Shown here piece after piece: positions 53,155 to 62,224 of a stretch of DNA of 64,000 nt. Made by a program: the position numbers and the translations under genes. Every line of letters begins with the position of its first letter. Position 1 is the first letter of the stretch. This stretch comes from Ravibacter sp964559125 (lineage in GTDB: Bacteria; Bacteroidota; Bacteroidia; Cytophagales; Spirosomataceae), in assembly GCA_964559125.1 (NCBI GenBank), contig CAZLGW010000023.1, positions 19,320 through 83,319 on the forward strand, given 5' to 3'. The notes beneath the pieces are model-generated. The model ran no database searches and was not told the DNA's origin. It saw nothing but the letters and a program-made list of their open reading frames with translations.

Positions 53155-56100
53155 TCAAAAATCCTGAACTCCCTTCATTTTCAGCAGGATATTATACGCC
53201 TTATTGAGCGACGGTACATCCTGGCAGGTTAAGATCAATTTACCTTTTACATCTTTGAGGGTACATTGAGAAGGATTTGCCTGGATAAAATCAAGCACAT
53301 TTCCAAAGACCTCCGACTGGTAAAAAGTCGTATCCGGAGAGGAAACGAAATAACCTTTCAGCGTATTGTTCTTTAAAACCAGTTTTTCGAGGTGCAGCTC
53401 CTCGGCAACCCAGCGTACCCTTACCGTTTTGAGGAGATCTTCCACCTCCGGCGGAAGCTGGCCGAACCTGTCGGTTATTTCAGCGTGGAGTGCGCTCAAT
53501 TCCTCTTCGGTCCTGATATTGTCGAGACGGGTGTACAGCGAGAGCCTCTCGGAGATATTCTTGACGAAGTCCTCAGGGATCAGGATAGCCATATCGGTGT
53601 CTATCTGGGTGTCGGGAACCAGGTTGGGCAGGGGCGACATGCTTCCTGAGAACAGTTCTTTAAATTCGTTCTCTTTCAGTTCTTTTACGGCTTCATCGAG
53701 GATTTTGTGATACATTTCATATCCCAGATCGTTTACAAACCCGCTTTGCTCGGCGCCCAGGAGATTGCCTGCACCCCTGATATCGAGGTCGCGCATCGCC
53801 ACTTTAAACCCGTCGCCGAGATCCGAGAATTCTTCCAGTGCCTGAAGCCTCTTGCGCGATTCGCTGCTTAAAGTAGAAATCGCCGGTGTGACCAGGTAGC
53901 AGAATGCTTTCCTGTTAGACCGGCCTACGCGGCCTCTTAACTGGTGCAGATCGCTCAGCCCGAAGTTATGGGCCGAATTAATGATGATCGTATTGGCGTT
54001 GGGGATGTCGATGCCCGATTCTACGATATTGGTAGACAGCAGGATATCATACTCGCCTTCTATGAATTTCATCATTACCTTTTCCAGCCTGTCCCCGTCC
54101 ATCTGTCCGTGGGCGATCCCGATCCGGGCCTCAGGGATCAGCCTGAGGATAATATTCCCGATCGATTCGATGTCGCTGACACGGTTGTGAACGAAAAATA
54201 CCTGTCCGCCCCGCTGGAGCTCATAAGAAATTGCATCCCTGATAAACTCCTCGTTAAAGACCCTGACCTCGGTCGTAACGGGTTGCCGGTTTGGCGGCGG
54301 CGTTGTGATAACCGAGAGGTCGCGGGCTCCCATCAGCGAGAAATGGAGCGTACGGGGAATGGGAGTGGCGGTCAGCGTGAGCACATCGACATTGACTCTC
54401 AATTCCTTTAACCGGTCTTTTGCTTTTACCCCGAATTTCTGCTCTTCGTCGACGATCAGCAGCCCGAGATCTTTGAAAACCACGTCTTTATTGAGTATGC
54501 GGTGCGTTCCGATCAGGATATCCACTTTGCCGGCTTCCACCTTTTTCAGGGTTTCCTTGATTTCTTTGGTCGATTTGAACCGGTTTATGTACTCCACATT
54601 GGCCGGGAAATCGGCCAGCCGCTCGCTGAAGGTCTTGAAATGCTGCATGGCAAGGATGGTGGTAGGCACCAGCACCGCCACCTGCTTGCTGTCGTTGACG
54701 GCTTTGAATGCTGCTCTTATGGCTACCTCCGTTTTGCCGAAGCCTACATCCCCGCAAACCAGCCGGTCCATGGGATAGGCCTTCTCCATATCGGCCTTCA
54801 CGTCGGCAGTAGCCTTGGCCTGGTCGGGCGTGTCTTCATAAATGAAAGAGGTTTCCAGCTCCACCTGCAGGTAATTTTCAGGAGAAAAAGCAAATCCGTG
54901 CGCCTTGCGCCGTTTCGAGTAAAGGGCGATCAGCTCGTGGGCAATGTCCTTGAGCTGTTTCTTTACTTTCGACTTTTTGTTTTCCCATTCGGGCGAGCCG
55001 AGTTTGCTCATAGTGGGAGGAGCTCCCTCCTTACCGGTATATTTGGCGATCTTATGGAGGTTGTGGACGTTGACGTAGAGCAGGTCGTTATCGCGGTATA
55101 CCAGCCTTATCGATTCCTGCTGCTTCCCGTTTACATCGACTTTTTCCATGCCTGCGAAGCGCCCGATCCCGTAGTCGACGTGCGTAACGAAGTCTCCCGG
55201 CTGCAGGGTGCGAAGCTCTTTGAGCGTAAGCGCCTTCGTCTTGCTGAACCTGTCTTTCAGCCTGTACCGGTGAAACCGCGAAAATATCTGGTGGTCGGTA
55301 TAACAGGTGATTTTCAGCTGGTCATCTATGAACCCCTCCCGCAGAGAGATATGAAGCCCCTTGAATTTTACGAAAGGGTTAATGTCTTCGAAAATACGCT
55401 CCAGCCTGTCGAGCTGGCGGGCCTGCTCGGCGGCGATGATGTTGACGTAGCCGGCAGCCTGGTTTTCATCGAAGTTATCGATCAACCGTTGAAAATCCTT
55501 ATTGAAGGAAGGCTGCGGTTTGGAGGGATATTTCGGAAGCTGAACCTCGGTATCCGGCTGTTTGAAGTAAAACCGTTTCCCGAATTCGACCGTTCTGAAC
55601 GACTTGACGCGGTTCAGGAAACCCCTCCTGGTTTCAAACAGCTCTTCCGGATCAGAAACTACCTGCACCCCTCCGCCGGTGGTCTCAACAAGCGCCTTTT
55701 CCGCCTTCTGAAGCGCCTTGTCTGTAATTTCCAGCATCGCTTCCACGTCTTTGAACCACAAGAGACTGTTTTTGGGTAAAAATTCGAGAAATGACTCCCT
55801 GGATTCGTGGGTAAGCTTTTGCTGGATGTCCGGGATGACATTCACCTGGTCGGCATCGGCTACCGACAGCTGCGACTCCGGGGAAAAGGTACGGATGCTC
55901 TCCACTTCATCGCCGAAGAGCTCTACGCGGTAGGGATATTCGCTCGCATATGAAAATATGTCGATGATACCCCCGCGCACCGAGAACTGACCGGGTTCAA
56001 ATACGAAGTCGGTGATCTCGAAACCGTATTCATCGAGAAATTCGGTAAGGAAAGACTGATCCAGCTTTTCACCTTTTTTAATATTGAATGTATTGGCCAG

Positions 56101-56526
56101 GAGCGATCTTTTGTTGATCACCTTTTCGGTAAGGGCCTCGGGATAGGTAACGATCTGCAGCGTCACCTTCTGAGAAACATTCAGTTTATTCAGGATCTCG
56201 GCACGGGCGAGCACGTTGGTATTATCCACTTCGGCGTATTCGTAAGGCCGCTTATAGGAGGGAGGATAAAAAAGAACGTCGGTATCGGGAAGCAGGTTTT
56301 GAAGGTCATTGACAAAATAGGCTGCTTCTTCCCTGTCGTTCATGATATAAAGGGAAGTTCCGGGCTGCGCTTTCCGGAGCGTAGCGGCCATGATGGCATC
56401 GAGGCTCCCGACCAGGCCCTTTAACTGGATATGCTGGTCGTCTTTATGATCCGACTCAAGCCGGTGGATCAGTGTTTGTACAAAACTATCCGAACTGTAC
56501 AGAGACAGCAGGTCTTCAACTTTCAA
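53155..56526 (-). CDS. mfd: transcription-repair coupling factor
   Basis: A 1123-residue Mfd, which removes stalled RNA polymerase and recruits UvrA. Order: UvrB-like N-terminal domains (to about 400), the RNA polymerase interaction (CarD-like) domain about 440-530 (GDFVTHVDYGIGRFAGMEK), the SF2 helicase core with Walker A GDVGFGKTEVA at about 590 and DEEQ box at about 691, the TATPIPRTLHFSL motif, and the C-terminal TRCF domain. The start is TTG; no upstream ATG fits. Length is typical. Confidence 0.96.
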   Translation of the reverse strand: MKVEDLLSLYSSDSFVQTLIHRLESDHKDDQHIQLKGLVGSLDAIMAATLRKAQPGTSLYIMNDREEAAYFVNDLQNLLPDTDVLFYPPSYKRPYEYAEVDNTNVLARAEILNKLNVSQKVTLQIVTYPEALTEKVINKRSLLANTFNIKKGEKLDQSFLTEFLDEYGFEITDFVFEPGQFSVRGGIIDIFSYASEYPYRVELFGDEVESIRTFSPESQLSVADADQVNVIPDIQQKLTHESRESFLEFLPKNSLLWFKDVEAMLEITDKALQKAEKALVETTGGGVQVVSDPEELFETRRGFLNRVKSFRTVEFGKRFYFKQPDTEVQLPKYPSKPQPSFNKDFQRLIDNFDENQAAGYVNIIAAEQARQLDRLERIFEDINPFVKFKGLHISLREGFIDDQLKITCYTDHQIFSRFHRYRLKDRFSKTKALTLKELRTLQPGDFVTHVDYGIGRFAGMEKVDVNGKQQESIRLVYRDNDLLYVNVHNLHKIAKYTGKEGAPPTMSKLGSPEWENKKSKVKKQLKDIAHELIALYSKRRKAHGFAFSPENYLQVELETSFIYEDTPDQAKATADVKADMEKAYPMDRLVCGDVGFGKTEVAIRAAFKAVNDSKQVAVLVPTTILAMQHFKTFSERLADFPANVEYINRFKSTKEIKETLKKVEAGKVDILIGTHRILNKDVVFKDLGLLIVDEEQKFGVKAKDRLKELRVNVDVLTLTATPIPRTLHFSLMGARDLSVITTPPPNRQPVTTEVRVFNEEFIRDAISYELQRGGQVFFVHNRVSDIESIGNIILRLIPEARIGIAHGQMDGDRLEKVMMKFIEGEYDILLSTNIVESGIDIPNANTIIINSAHNFGLSDLHQLRGRVGRSNRKAFCYLVTPAISTLSSESRKRLQALEEFSDLGDGFKVAMRDLDIRGAGNLLGAEQSGFVNDLGYEMYHKILDEAVKELKENEFKELFSGSMSPLPNLVPDTQIDTDMAILIPEDFVKNISERLSLYTRLDNIRTEEELSALHAEITDRFGQLPPEVEDLLKTVRVRWVAEELHLEKLVLKNNTLKGYFVSSPDTTFYQSEVFGNVLDFIQANPSQCTLKDVKGKLILTCQDVPSLNKAYNILLKMKGVQDF

Positions 56527-56622
56527 CTTGAAATTATTTTTGGGGTAACAACTCCTGGTCTGACGGTATTGGCAGTTTTTCCCCGGGAAAATACTTCCGG
56601 CTTACCAGAGCTATTAAACAGC

Positions 56623-56654
56623 AAAACCCGCCGGGAACTTCCCGCCGGTTTTTT
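56623..56654. terminator. orphan terminator-like hairpin upstream of mfd
   Basis: An AAAACC...GGTTTT stem with an interrupted GCCGGGAA/TTCCCGCC inner stem, followed by TTTTTT on the plus strand and TTTT on the minus strand. No annotated gene ends here: it lies about 100 bases upstream of mfd and 130 bases before the phosphoesterase, so it may end a small RNA. Confidence 0.55.
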
Positions 56655-56785
56655 CCTGCTCCCGCTCTAAAACCCGTTTCAGACAACACGGTGCAAATTT
56701 AATAAAACTTTGGCTGGATTGTGACGAGTAGTATTTAACAAGTGGTTCTTCAGTAGTATAATTGTTCTATATAAACTTTCCATTT

Positions 56786-57772
56786 ATGCGTGTTCGATTT
56801 TTATTCCTAGTTCTTGCAGCAGTATGTAGCTTCACTACGGCAGAAGCCCAGGCATTGAAGTTTCGTAAAGACGGTACCTTCAGGATTGTTCAGTTTACAG
56901 ACGTGCATTATGACGCGTCCAGTCCTACCTCCAAACCCTCTATAAAGGTGATGGAAGCTACTCTTGATGCCGAAAAGCCGGATCTGGTCATTTATACGGG
57001 AGATGTTGTAACGCGGTCGCCGAACAAAAAAGGATGGGATGAGGTATTGCAGGTTGCTATTTCCAGGCGTATTCCCTATGTCGTAACCTTCGGTAACCAT
57101 GACGATGAAGGAGATCTGAAAAGAGATGCACTCGCAGAGTACGTAGCTTCAAAGCCTTACCTGGTCAATAAAGAGGTAAAGATTCCCGGTGTATCGGGCT
57201 ACCTGAACGCGGCCATCACGATCGAAGGAACAAACGGGAAGCCGGGCGCTATTATTTATGCGATGGACTCCCATGCCTATCCTACGCACCCGAAGGTAAA
57301 AGGATATGGGTGGTTTGCACATGACCAGGTGAGCTGGTTCAGGAATACCAGTGCTTCGTTTGTGGAAGCACATAAGGATACACTTCCTGCGCTGGCATTT
57401 TTCCATATTCCGCTTCCTGAATATAAACTGGCCTTTGATGATATCAGCAACAGGCGTATCGGGGTGAGGTATGAGAAGGAGTGCCCGCCCGATATCAATA
57501 CGGGGATGTTTGTGGCGATGCTCGAAGCCGGCGATGTGATGGGGATGTTTGTCGGGCACGACCATACGAACGACTACCTTGTCGAATATTATGACATTGC
57601 TTTGGCCTACGGCGCTTGTACCAGGGGAGGAGAGTCGTATAAAAGAAGCAAAAGCGGCGCCAGGATTATAGAACTTACACAGGGGAAACGGCAGTTTCAC
57701 ACCTATGTGAGAGAGCTGGACGGGCAGAAAGTCTATGGAGTGGATTTCCCGTTCCCTAAAAAAAAGAAATAG
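56786..57772 (+). CDS. exported metallophosphoesterase
   Basis: A 328-residue calcineurin-like phosphoesterase with a signal peptide (VRFLFLVLAAVCSFTTAEAQ). Metal-binding motifs are intact: VQFTDVHYD, IYTGDVV, TFGNHDDEGD, FFHIPLPEY and MFVGHDHTND. It is probably periplasmic and acts on phosphate esters; the substrate is unknown. The ATG at 56786 starts the signal peptide; a TTG at 56762 would add 8 residues. Confidence 0.9.
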   Translation: MRVRFLFLVLAAVCSFTTAEAQALKFRKDGTFRIVQFTDVHYDASSPTSKPSIKVMEATLDAEKPDLVIYTGDVVTRSPNKKGWDEVLQVAISRRIPYVVTFGNHDDEGDLKRDALAEYVASKPYLVNKEVKIPGVSGYLNAAITIEGTNGKPGAIIYAMDSHAYPTHPKVKGYGWFAHDQVSWFRNTSASFVEAHKDTLPALAFFHIPLPEYKLAFDDISNRRIGVRYEKECPPDINTGMFVAMLEAGDVMGMFVGHDHTNDYLVEYYDIALAYGACTRGGESYKRSKSGARIIELTQGKRQFHTYVRELDGQKVYGVDFPFPKKKK

Positions 57773-57849
57773 TTTTTTTGTCGCACGGCAGGTTTTGCGG
57801 GTTATCCCTTTTTTTAGAAATTGCGGCCAGTCAATAACCAAACGCACCT

Positions 57850-59490
57850 ATGTTCAACCTGCCATTTAAACATCCTGTAAATCCTGAAACTGCCTTCAGC
57901 AAGCCGGTAGCCTATTTTTCGATGGAATTTGCGCTCGATCAGGCGCTGAAAATATACTCCGGCGGGCTCGGTTTCCTGGCAGGATCCCACATGAGAAGCG
58001 CATACCAACTGCGGCAGAATATGGTCGGTATCGGTATTCTCTGGAAATACGGCTATTTTGACCAGGAGCGTAATGAAGACAATACCCACAGGGTTACGTT
58101 CAGGGAAAAGATCTATCATTTCCTGGTAGACACGAAAGTGCGCTTCCAGATCCCGCTGTTGGGCCGTAGCGTGTGGGTGCAGGCCTATTATCTCCCTCCC
58201 GAAGTGTTCGGGACAGCCCCCATGTTTTTTCTTACCAGCGATACCGACGGGAATGACTATGCCGGGCGTTCGGTGTCGTACCACCTCTATGATTCCGATG
58301 CCACTGTAAAAGTGGCCCAATGTACCCTGCTTGGACTCGGGGGGGCCAGGCTGCTGGAAGCCATAGGCTGGGAGCCTGAAGTCTACCATCTGAACGAAGC
58401 TCATGCGCTGCCGGCAGCATTTTACCTGTACTCACGCCTGCGCAGCCGGGAGCAGCTACACGAAAAGCTTGTGTTTACAACGCATACGCCGGAGGAAGCC
58501 GGTAACGAAAAACACAATATTTATTTCCTGAAGAATACCGGCTTTTTCTATGATATCCCGGTTGAGGAAGTGAGGTCGATCACCGGTATTTCGGAAGGTG
58601 ACATTTTCAATCACAGTCTTGCGGCGCTCAGGCTGAGCCGGAAGGCAAACGGGGTTTCGGAGCTGCATGGGGAAGTAGCCAGGAAAATGTGGGCCCATTA
58701 CGGCAATGTCTGCGAAATTACCCATATCACCAACGCCCAGAACAAAAAGTACTGGGTGGACGGCATGCTTGAGGAGGCCAGGATAAACCAGGATAAGGAA
58801 GCGATAGCAGCAAGGAAGAAAGAGCTTAAGGCCCGGTTGTTTAAGGAAGTGGCTAACCAGACCGGCCGTATTTTTTCTCCGGATGTGCTGACGGTCGTGT
58901 GGGCCCGCCGTTTTGCAGGATATAAAAGGGCAGACATACTGTGGAGCGACTTCGAAAGGTTTAGCCGTTTGCTGGAGGACAAAGAGTACCCTATCCAGTT
59001 TATATGGGCCGGGAAGCCCTATCCGAAGGATGGCGGTGCGATAGAAGTCTTCAATCGTATCCACCACCTGTCGCACCTTTATTCCAATATCGCAGTATTG
59101 ACAGGGTACGAGCTTGCCTTGTCGAAGCTGCTGAAGGACGGGGCGGATGTCTGGCTCAACACGCCGGTGGTAACCAGGGAGGCGTCGGGAACCAGCGGGA
59201 TGACGGCGGCCATGAACGCTGCGATCAACTGCTCGACCTACGACGGCTGGATACCCGAGTTTGCCAGGCATGGCGAAAATTCCTTTATCCTGCCGGTAGC
59301 CTCCCCGGAAGGAGACGTTTATCAGCAGGACCGCGATCATCTCTTCGGGCTGCTGGAAAAGGAGATCCTGCCGACCTACTATGGGGATCAGGACAGGTGG
59401 AGGCAGATTATCCTGAACAGTATGAATGATGTCGGGGTGCAGTTCAATTCGGACCGGATGGCAGCGGAGTATTACGGGAAGCTGTATTAG
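57850..59490 (+). CDS. short GT35 alpha-glucan phosphorylase homologue lacking the PLP lysine
   Basis: A 546-residue GT35 protein (ordinary phosphorylases are about 800 or more residues). Family segments are VYHLNEAHALPAAF, TTHTPEEAGNEKHNIYF, WARRFAGYKRADILWSDFER, FIWAGKPYPKDGGAIEVFNRI and DVWLNTPVVTREASGTSGM. The phosphorylase signature ends EASGTSGM-K in active enzymes; here the lysine that holds pyridoxal phosphate is Thr452 (ACG at 59203-59205, one base from AAG). Glycogen breakdown would normally be the role, but without the cofactor this may be a non-phosphorolytic or regulatory homologue. No other glycogen gene is nearby. Confidence 0.88.
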   Translation: MFNLPFKHPVNPETAFSKPVAYFSMEFALDQALKIYSGGLGFLAGSHMRSAYQLRQNMVGIGILWKYGYFDQERNEDNTHRVTFREKIYHFLVDTKVRFQIPLLGRSVWVQAYYLPPEVFGTAPMFFLTSDTDGNDYAGRSVSYHLYDSDATVKVAQCTLLGLGGARLLEAIGWEPEVYHLNEAHALPAAFYLYSRLRSREQLHEKLVFTTHTPEEAGNEKHNIYFLKNTGFFYDIPVEEVRSITGISEGDIFNHSLAALRLSRKANGVSELHGEVARKMWAHYGNVCEITHITNAQNKKYWVDGMLEEARINQDKEAIAARKKELKARLFKEVANQTGRIFSPDVLTVVWARRFAGYKRADILWSDFERFSRLLEDKEYPIQFIWAGKPYPKDGGAIEVFNRIHHLSHLYSNIAVLTGYELALSKLLKDGADVWLNTPVVTREASGTSGMTAAMNAAINCSTYDGWIPEFARHGENSFILPVASPEGDVYQQDRDHLFGLLEKEILPTYYGDQDRWRQIILNSMNDVGVQFNSDRMAAEYYGKLY

Positions 59491-59557
59491 GCTTGGTGTC
59501 TTTACCGCAAAGAACGCCATGTACGCAAAGGAGGCGCAAAGAATAAAGACCCGGTAT

Positions 59558-59583
59558 CCCCGGACGGGCTTGTCCCGCCCGGG
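59558..59583. repeat. GC-rich palindrome after the GT35 gene
   Basis: CCCGG-A-CGGG-CTTGT-CCCG-C-CCGGG forms a 9-bp interrupted stem in the 142-base gap before the FG-GAP gene. The sequence just upstream (CGCAAAG repeated at 59502-59540) resembles short intergenic repeats seen in many bacteria. Together they look like REP-type elements. Confidence 0.5.
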
Positions 59584-59632
59584 AGCCGGCTGGTGTGGAG
59601 ATATAAAATTGTTGTTACAAACTGATGGTTTC

Positions 59633-61297
59633 CTACAGTCCTATTTCATGGACATAGGCGGCGCCTGCCGCATCGCCGGCTGAGTCATCTGTTTCGTCGC
59701 CGTTAATGCCGGTAGCTCCTGACCTGTCGAAATATTTCCCGGTACCTACTGTTTTACCACTGCCCGACAGACTGACGCTTTGGCCGGAACTGATGCCGGA
59801 GCTGGTGATCGCTGCCCGGGTTTTCAGGGATCGGTGCCGCGCCCATCTCCCCGTCACCACGTTCCGCTTGTATATCTGAGGCGATGCACCTCCCGCCCTG
59901 CTTCCTACGGCGAGTAAATGGCCATCGTCCGACAGGCTGACACTCCAGCCAAATGTACGGTCGCTCCTGTAATCGCCATCGCCCAATGCCCCGAGGACGG
60001 CCTGCTCGCTCCAGGTGTCGCCACCGGTGCGCACAAATACGTAAGCATAGGAGGGATCGACGCTGCTGGTCGCCCCCACAGCCAGGGTATTCCCGTCTTT
60101 AGACAGGCTGACACTGTGGCCAAACCCGTGTGCAAATGACGTACGACTCCCCTTGATATAAGCCTGCTGTTCCCAGGTAGCCCCGCTGCGCAAGAATACG
60201 TAGACTGCACCTGCCAGGTAGAGTGAATTATCTGCCTGATCACCATTAATGCTTCTGGCATCGGACCCTTCGCCCTTTGCACCCACCGCCAGCGTATTCC
60301 CATCGTCCGACAGGCTGACACTATGGCCAAAGTTATGCGAGTCACCGGTATTGGATGCCTTGATGTAGGCTTGTTGCTTCCAGGTAGTTCCGTTGTCCGT
60401 AAACATATAGACCGCGCCCGCCCCTCTGGTCGAATTATCGTCCTGATTACCGTCAATACCCGTGGCGTTGGAAGCTTCGTGTGTTGCCCCCACAGCCAGC
60501 ATAGTCCCGTCGGCAGAGAGCGCGACACTTGTACCGAACTTGTCCCCGGCTTCGGCATTGGAGGCCTTGATGAAGTCTTGCTGCTCCCAGGTAGTTCCGT
60601 CGCGCGTAAACAGGTAGACCGCTCCCGAATTTTCAGCCGAATTGCTTCCCGGGTCCGTGGATTTGGAGGAATCTTCTTCCGGCGCCCCCACGGCCAGTAT
60701 TTTTCCATCGGCCGACAGGCTTACGCAGAAGCCAAACTGATCTCCGGCATCGGTATTGAATGCTTTGATATAGGCTTGTTGTTCCCAGGTATCCCCGCTG
60801 CGCGTAAATACGTATACGGCGCCTGAATTCGGGGCCGAATTATTATTAAAGTCGCCGCCAATACCCGTGGCATTGGAAGCTTCGCCCCATGCCCCCACGG
60901 CCAGGGTATTCCCGTCTTTAGACAGGCTGACGCTCTCGCCAAAAAAATCCCCGCCATCGGTATTGAATGGCTTGATGTAGGTAGGCGGTATGTGTGGGTC
61001 ATCATAAACGACGTTAAGAAAGCCGCGGAAGTCGATCACCTGCCAGGCGCCGGGGATCCTGACAGCGACTCCGAGCCTGGAAACGTCAAAAACCATCGTG
61101 CCCTCGGGAGGAGGCATCGACTGTTGGGTGGGGTTGATCACATCTTCTACCTTGCTTACCTGCGGCAGGACAAAGCCCAGGTTATTTCCCGGCCCCGAGG
61201 AGATTTCCAGCGCCCCGCGCGGGGTGTTTGTGCCTATACCTACCTGCGCTGTAAGGGCGATAGGCGTAAAGAGTAGTAGGAATAAGATTTTTTTCAT
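59633..61297 (-). CDS. FG-GAP repeat seven-bladed propeller surface protein
   Basis: A 554-residue exported protein. Signal peptide ILFLLLFTPIALTAQ, then GIGTNTPRGALEISSG, which opens many Bacteroidota tail-fibre/S74-type surface proteins. Seven FG-GAP_2-type blades follow, each with a DxFGxSVSLSxDGNTLAVGA core and a SNATGIDGNQDDNS-like loop ending AGAVYMF. The seventh closes with GATGINGDETDDS and AAYVHEI. This is the fold of the integrin alpha head. No catalytic residues or T9SS tail are visible. Ligand binding or adhesion is inferred. A paralogue lies at 62447. Confidence 0.88.
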   Translation of the reverse strand: MKKILFLLLFTPIALTAQVGIGTNTPRGALEISSGPGNNLGFVLPQVSKVEDVINPTQQSMPPPEGTMVFDVSRLGVAVRIPGAWQVIDFRGFLNVVYDDPHIPPTYIKPFNTDGGDFFGESVSLSKDGNTLAVGAWGEASNATGIGGDFNNNSAPNSGAVYVFTRSGDTWEQQAYIKAFNTDAGDQFGFCVSLSADGKILAVGAPEEDSSKSTDPGSNSAENSGAVYLFTRDGTTWEQQDFIKASNAEAGDKFGTSVALSADGTMLAVGATHEASNATGIDGNQDDNSTRGAGAVYMFTDNGTTWKQQAYIKASNTGDSHNFGHSVSLSDDGNTLAVGAKGEGSDARSINGDQADNSLYLAGAVYVFLRSGATWEQQAYIKGSRTSFAHGFGHSVSLSKDGNTLAVGATSSVDPSYAYVFVRTGGDTWSEQAVLGALGDGDYRSDRTFGWSVSLSDDGHLLAVGSRAGGASPQIYKRNVVTGRWARHRSLKTRAAITSSGISSGQSVSLSGSGKTVGTGKYFDRSGATGINGDETDDSAGDAAGAAYVHEIGL

Positions 61298-61316
61298 TGG
61301 GATAAAAGATGTGTCC

Positions 61317-61334
61317 CCCCGATAGCTATCGGGG
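61317..61334. repeat. perfect palindrome CCCCGATAGCTATCGGGG
   Basis: An 18-bp perfect palindrome about 20 bases upstream of the FG-GAP gene start. Its GATAGC core matches the pair at 19625-19672 some 42 kb away, marking a dispersed repeat family. Confidence 0.65.
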
Positions 61335-61459
61335 ATCGGGAGTACCTGCGGATTGTTCCGATGGTAAGATAGGATCGGGCGAAAGAAATCCCTGTGACGA
61401 TTGTAACAGGGACTATGAATTATGTAACATGGGGGGAGTTGTGCACCCTCTCCCTTTGC

Positions 61460-61864
61460 CTATGCCAATTCCTGAAATACAAATCGAGGGTCAAATTCAA
61501 TACCAAGCTCCTCTAAAATACCAATGTACTCCCGGACAAACGTTTGCTTTTTATGATGTTCCTCCTGATTTTGAATATACCTGTAGATATTACCTATACG
61601 AGATCGACTACATGCAAAGGCGCCGTATTCTTCCTGCCACTCAAACCGGACGGGTGTCAGTTGGCGGTCATTAATATATTTGGAAGACCTGGCTTTTACA
61701 TTTTTCATCAATTCGCTTATGGTAATTGTCGGCTTTAGTTGTGCAAGGCAATGCACGTGATCTTCAATGCCGTTTACGATAATTGACTGACCACCGTTTT
61801 TATTTATGAGATTGCCGATCACGCAGAATAGCTTATCCCTCCAGTCTTTTTGTAGAACAGCGTA
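61460..61864 (-). pseudogene. 5'-truncated REP-associated tyrosine transposase
   Basis: A Y1 (IS200-like) transposase of the RAYT type. The HUH motif (IEDHVHCLAQL) and the catalytic Tyr region (IGNIYRYIQNQEEHHKK) are intact, as is RFEWQEEYGAFACSRS. Homology can be traced upstream to YAVLQKDWRDKLF (61864), but the first about 20 residues that normally form the first strand are missing. In their place is a palindromic segment (GAGCC-TAC-GGCTC) related to the adjacent repeats. No good start codon remains except an internal GTG at 61822. Probably inactive, though a shorter protein cannot be excluded. Confidence 0.8.
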
Positions 61865-61941
61865 GGCCGGGTGTCGTGCGCCGAGCCTACGGCTCTCTGT
61901 CTGTTTTTATAGCATTCCCTCCAACGGGTTGAAACCCGTTG
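61865..61941. repeat. REP-like palindromes next to the transposase
   Basis: GAGCC-TAC-GGCTC (around 61882-61894, inside a longer GTAGGC/GCCTAC stem) and CAACGGGT-TGAA-ACCCGTTG (61922-61941). Together with the 106-bp repeats they form the usual RAYT-flanking palindrome cluster. Confidence 0.65.
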
Positions 61942-61943
61942 TT

Positions 61944-62155
61944 ACAATGTAGGTCGATGCGATGCATCTTGTATGTAGCGCCGGGAATTACTCAACCTAC
62001 AAGAGCCCTCGGCTCGACCAACATTGTTGCGCCGGATTTTAGTCCGGGGACAATGTAGGTCGATGCGATGCATCTTGTATGTAGCGCCGGGAATTACCCA
62101 ACCTACAAGAGCCCTCGGCTCGACCAACATTGTTGCGCCGGATTTTAATCCGAGA
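61944..62155. repeat. two tandem 106-bp palindromic repeats
   Basis: Copies at 61944-62049 and 62050-62155 differ at only a few positions. Each unit is an imperfect long palindrome: outer arms ACAATGT / ACATTGT, inner TCGA / TCGA, CTTGTA / TACAAG, a GATGC-GAT-GCATC hairpin, GAGCC-CTC-GGCTC, and a CCGGATTTTAGTCCGG hairpin at the end. The form is that of a BIME/REP doublet served by a RAYT transposase. Confidence 0.85.
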
Positions 62156-62224
62156 CGGATTTCAATCCAGTGAAAAGGGACCCAATGTCATCTTCCCTGA
62201 GTGCCGTAGGCACGGCCCACCTGA

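Noticed and set aside
54502..55779. A 425-codon open frame on the plus strand opposite mfd
   Set aside because: It is exactly antisense to the well-conserved helicase region of mfd, has no recognisable domain, and its length follows from codon bias on the other strand.
58456..59520. A 354-codon open frame antisense to the GT35 gene
   Set aside because: The plus-strand frame carries clear GT35 motifs throughout; the antisense protein shows none.
61309..61674. A 121-codon plus-strand frame near the transposase
   Set aside because: It is the complement of the transposase gene, which has HUH and Tyr motifs in the minus frame.
61944..62155. Tandem repeats considered as a CRISPR array
   Set aside because: The units are 106 bp, contiguous with no spacers, and palindromic throughout; no cas gene is near.
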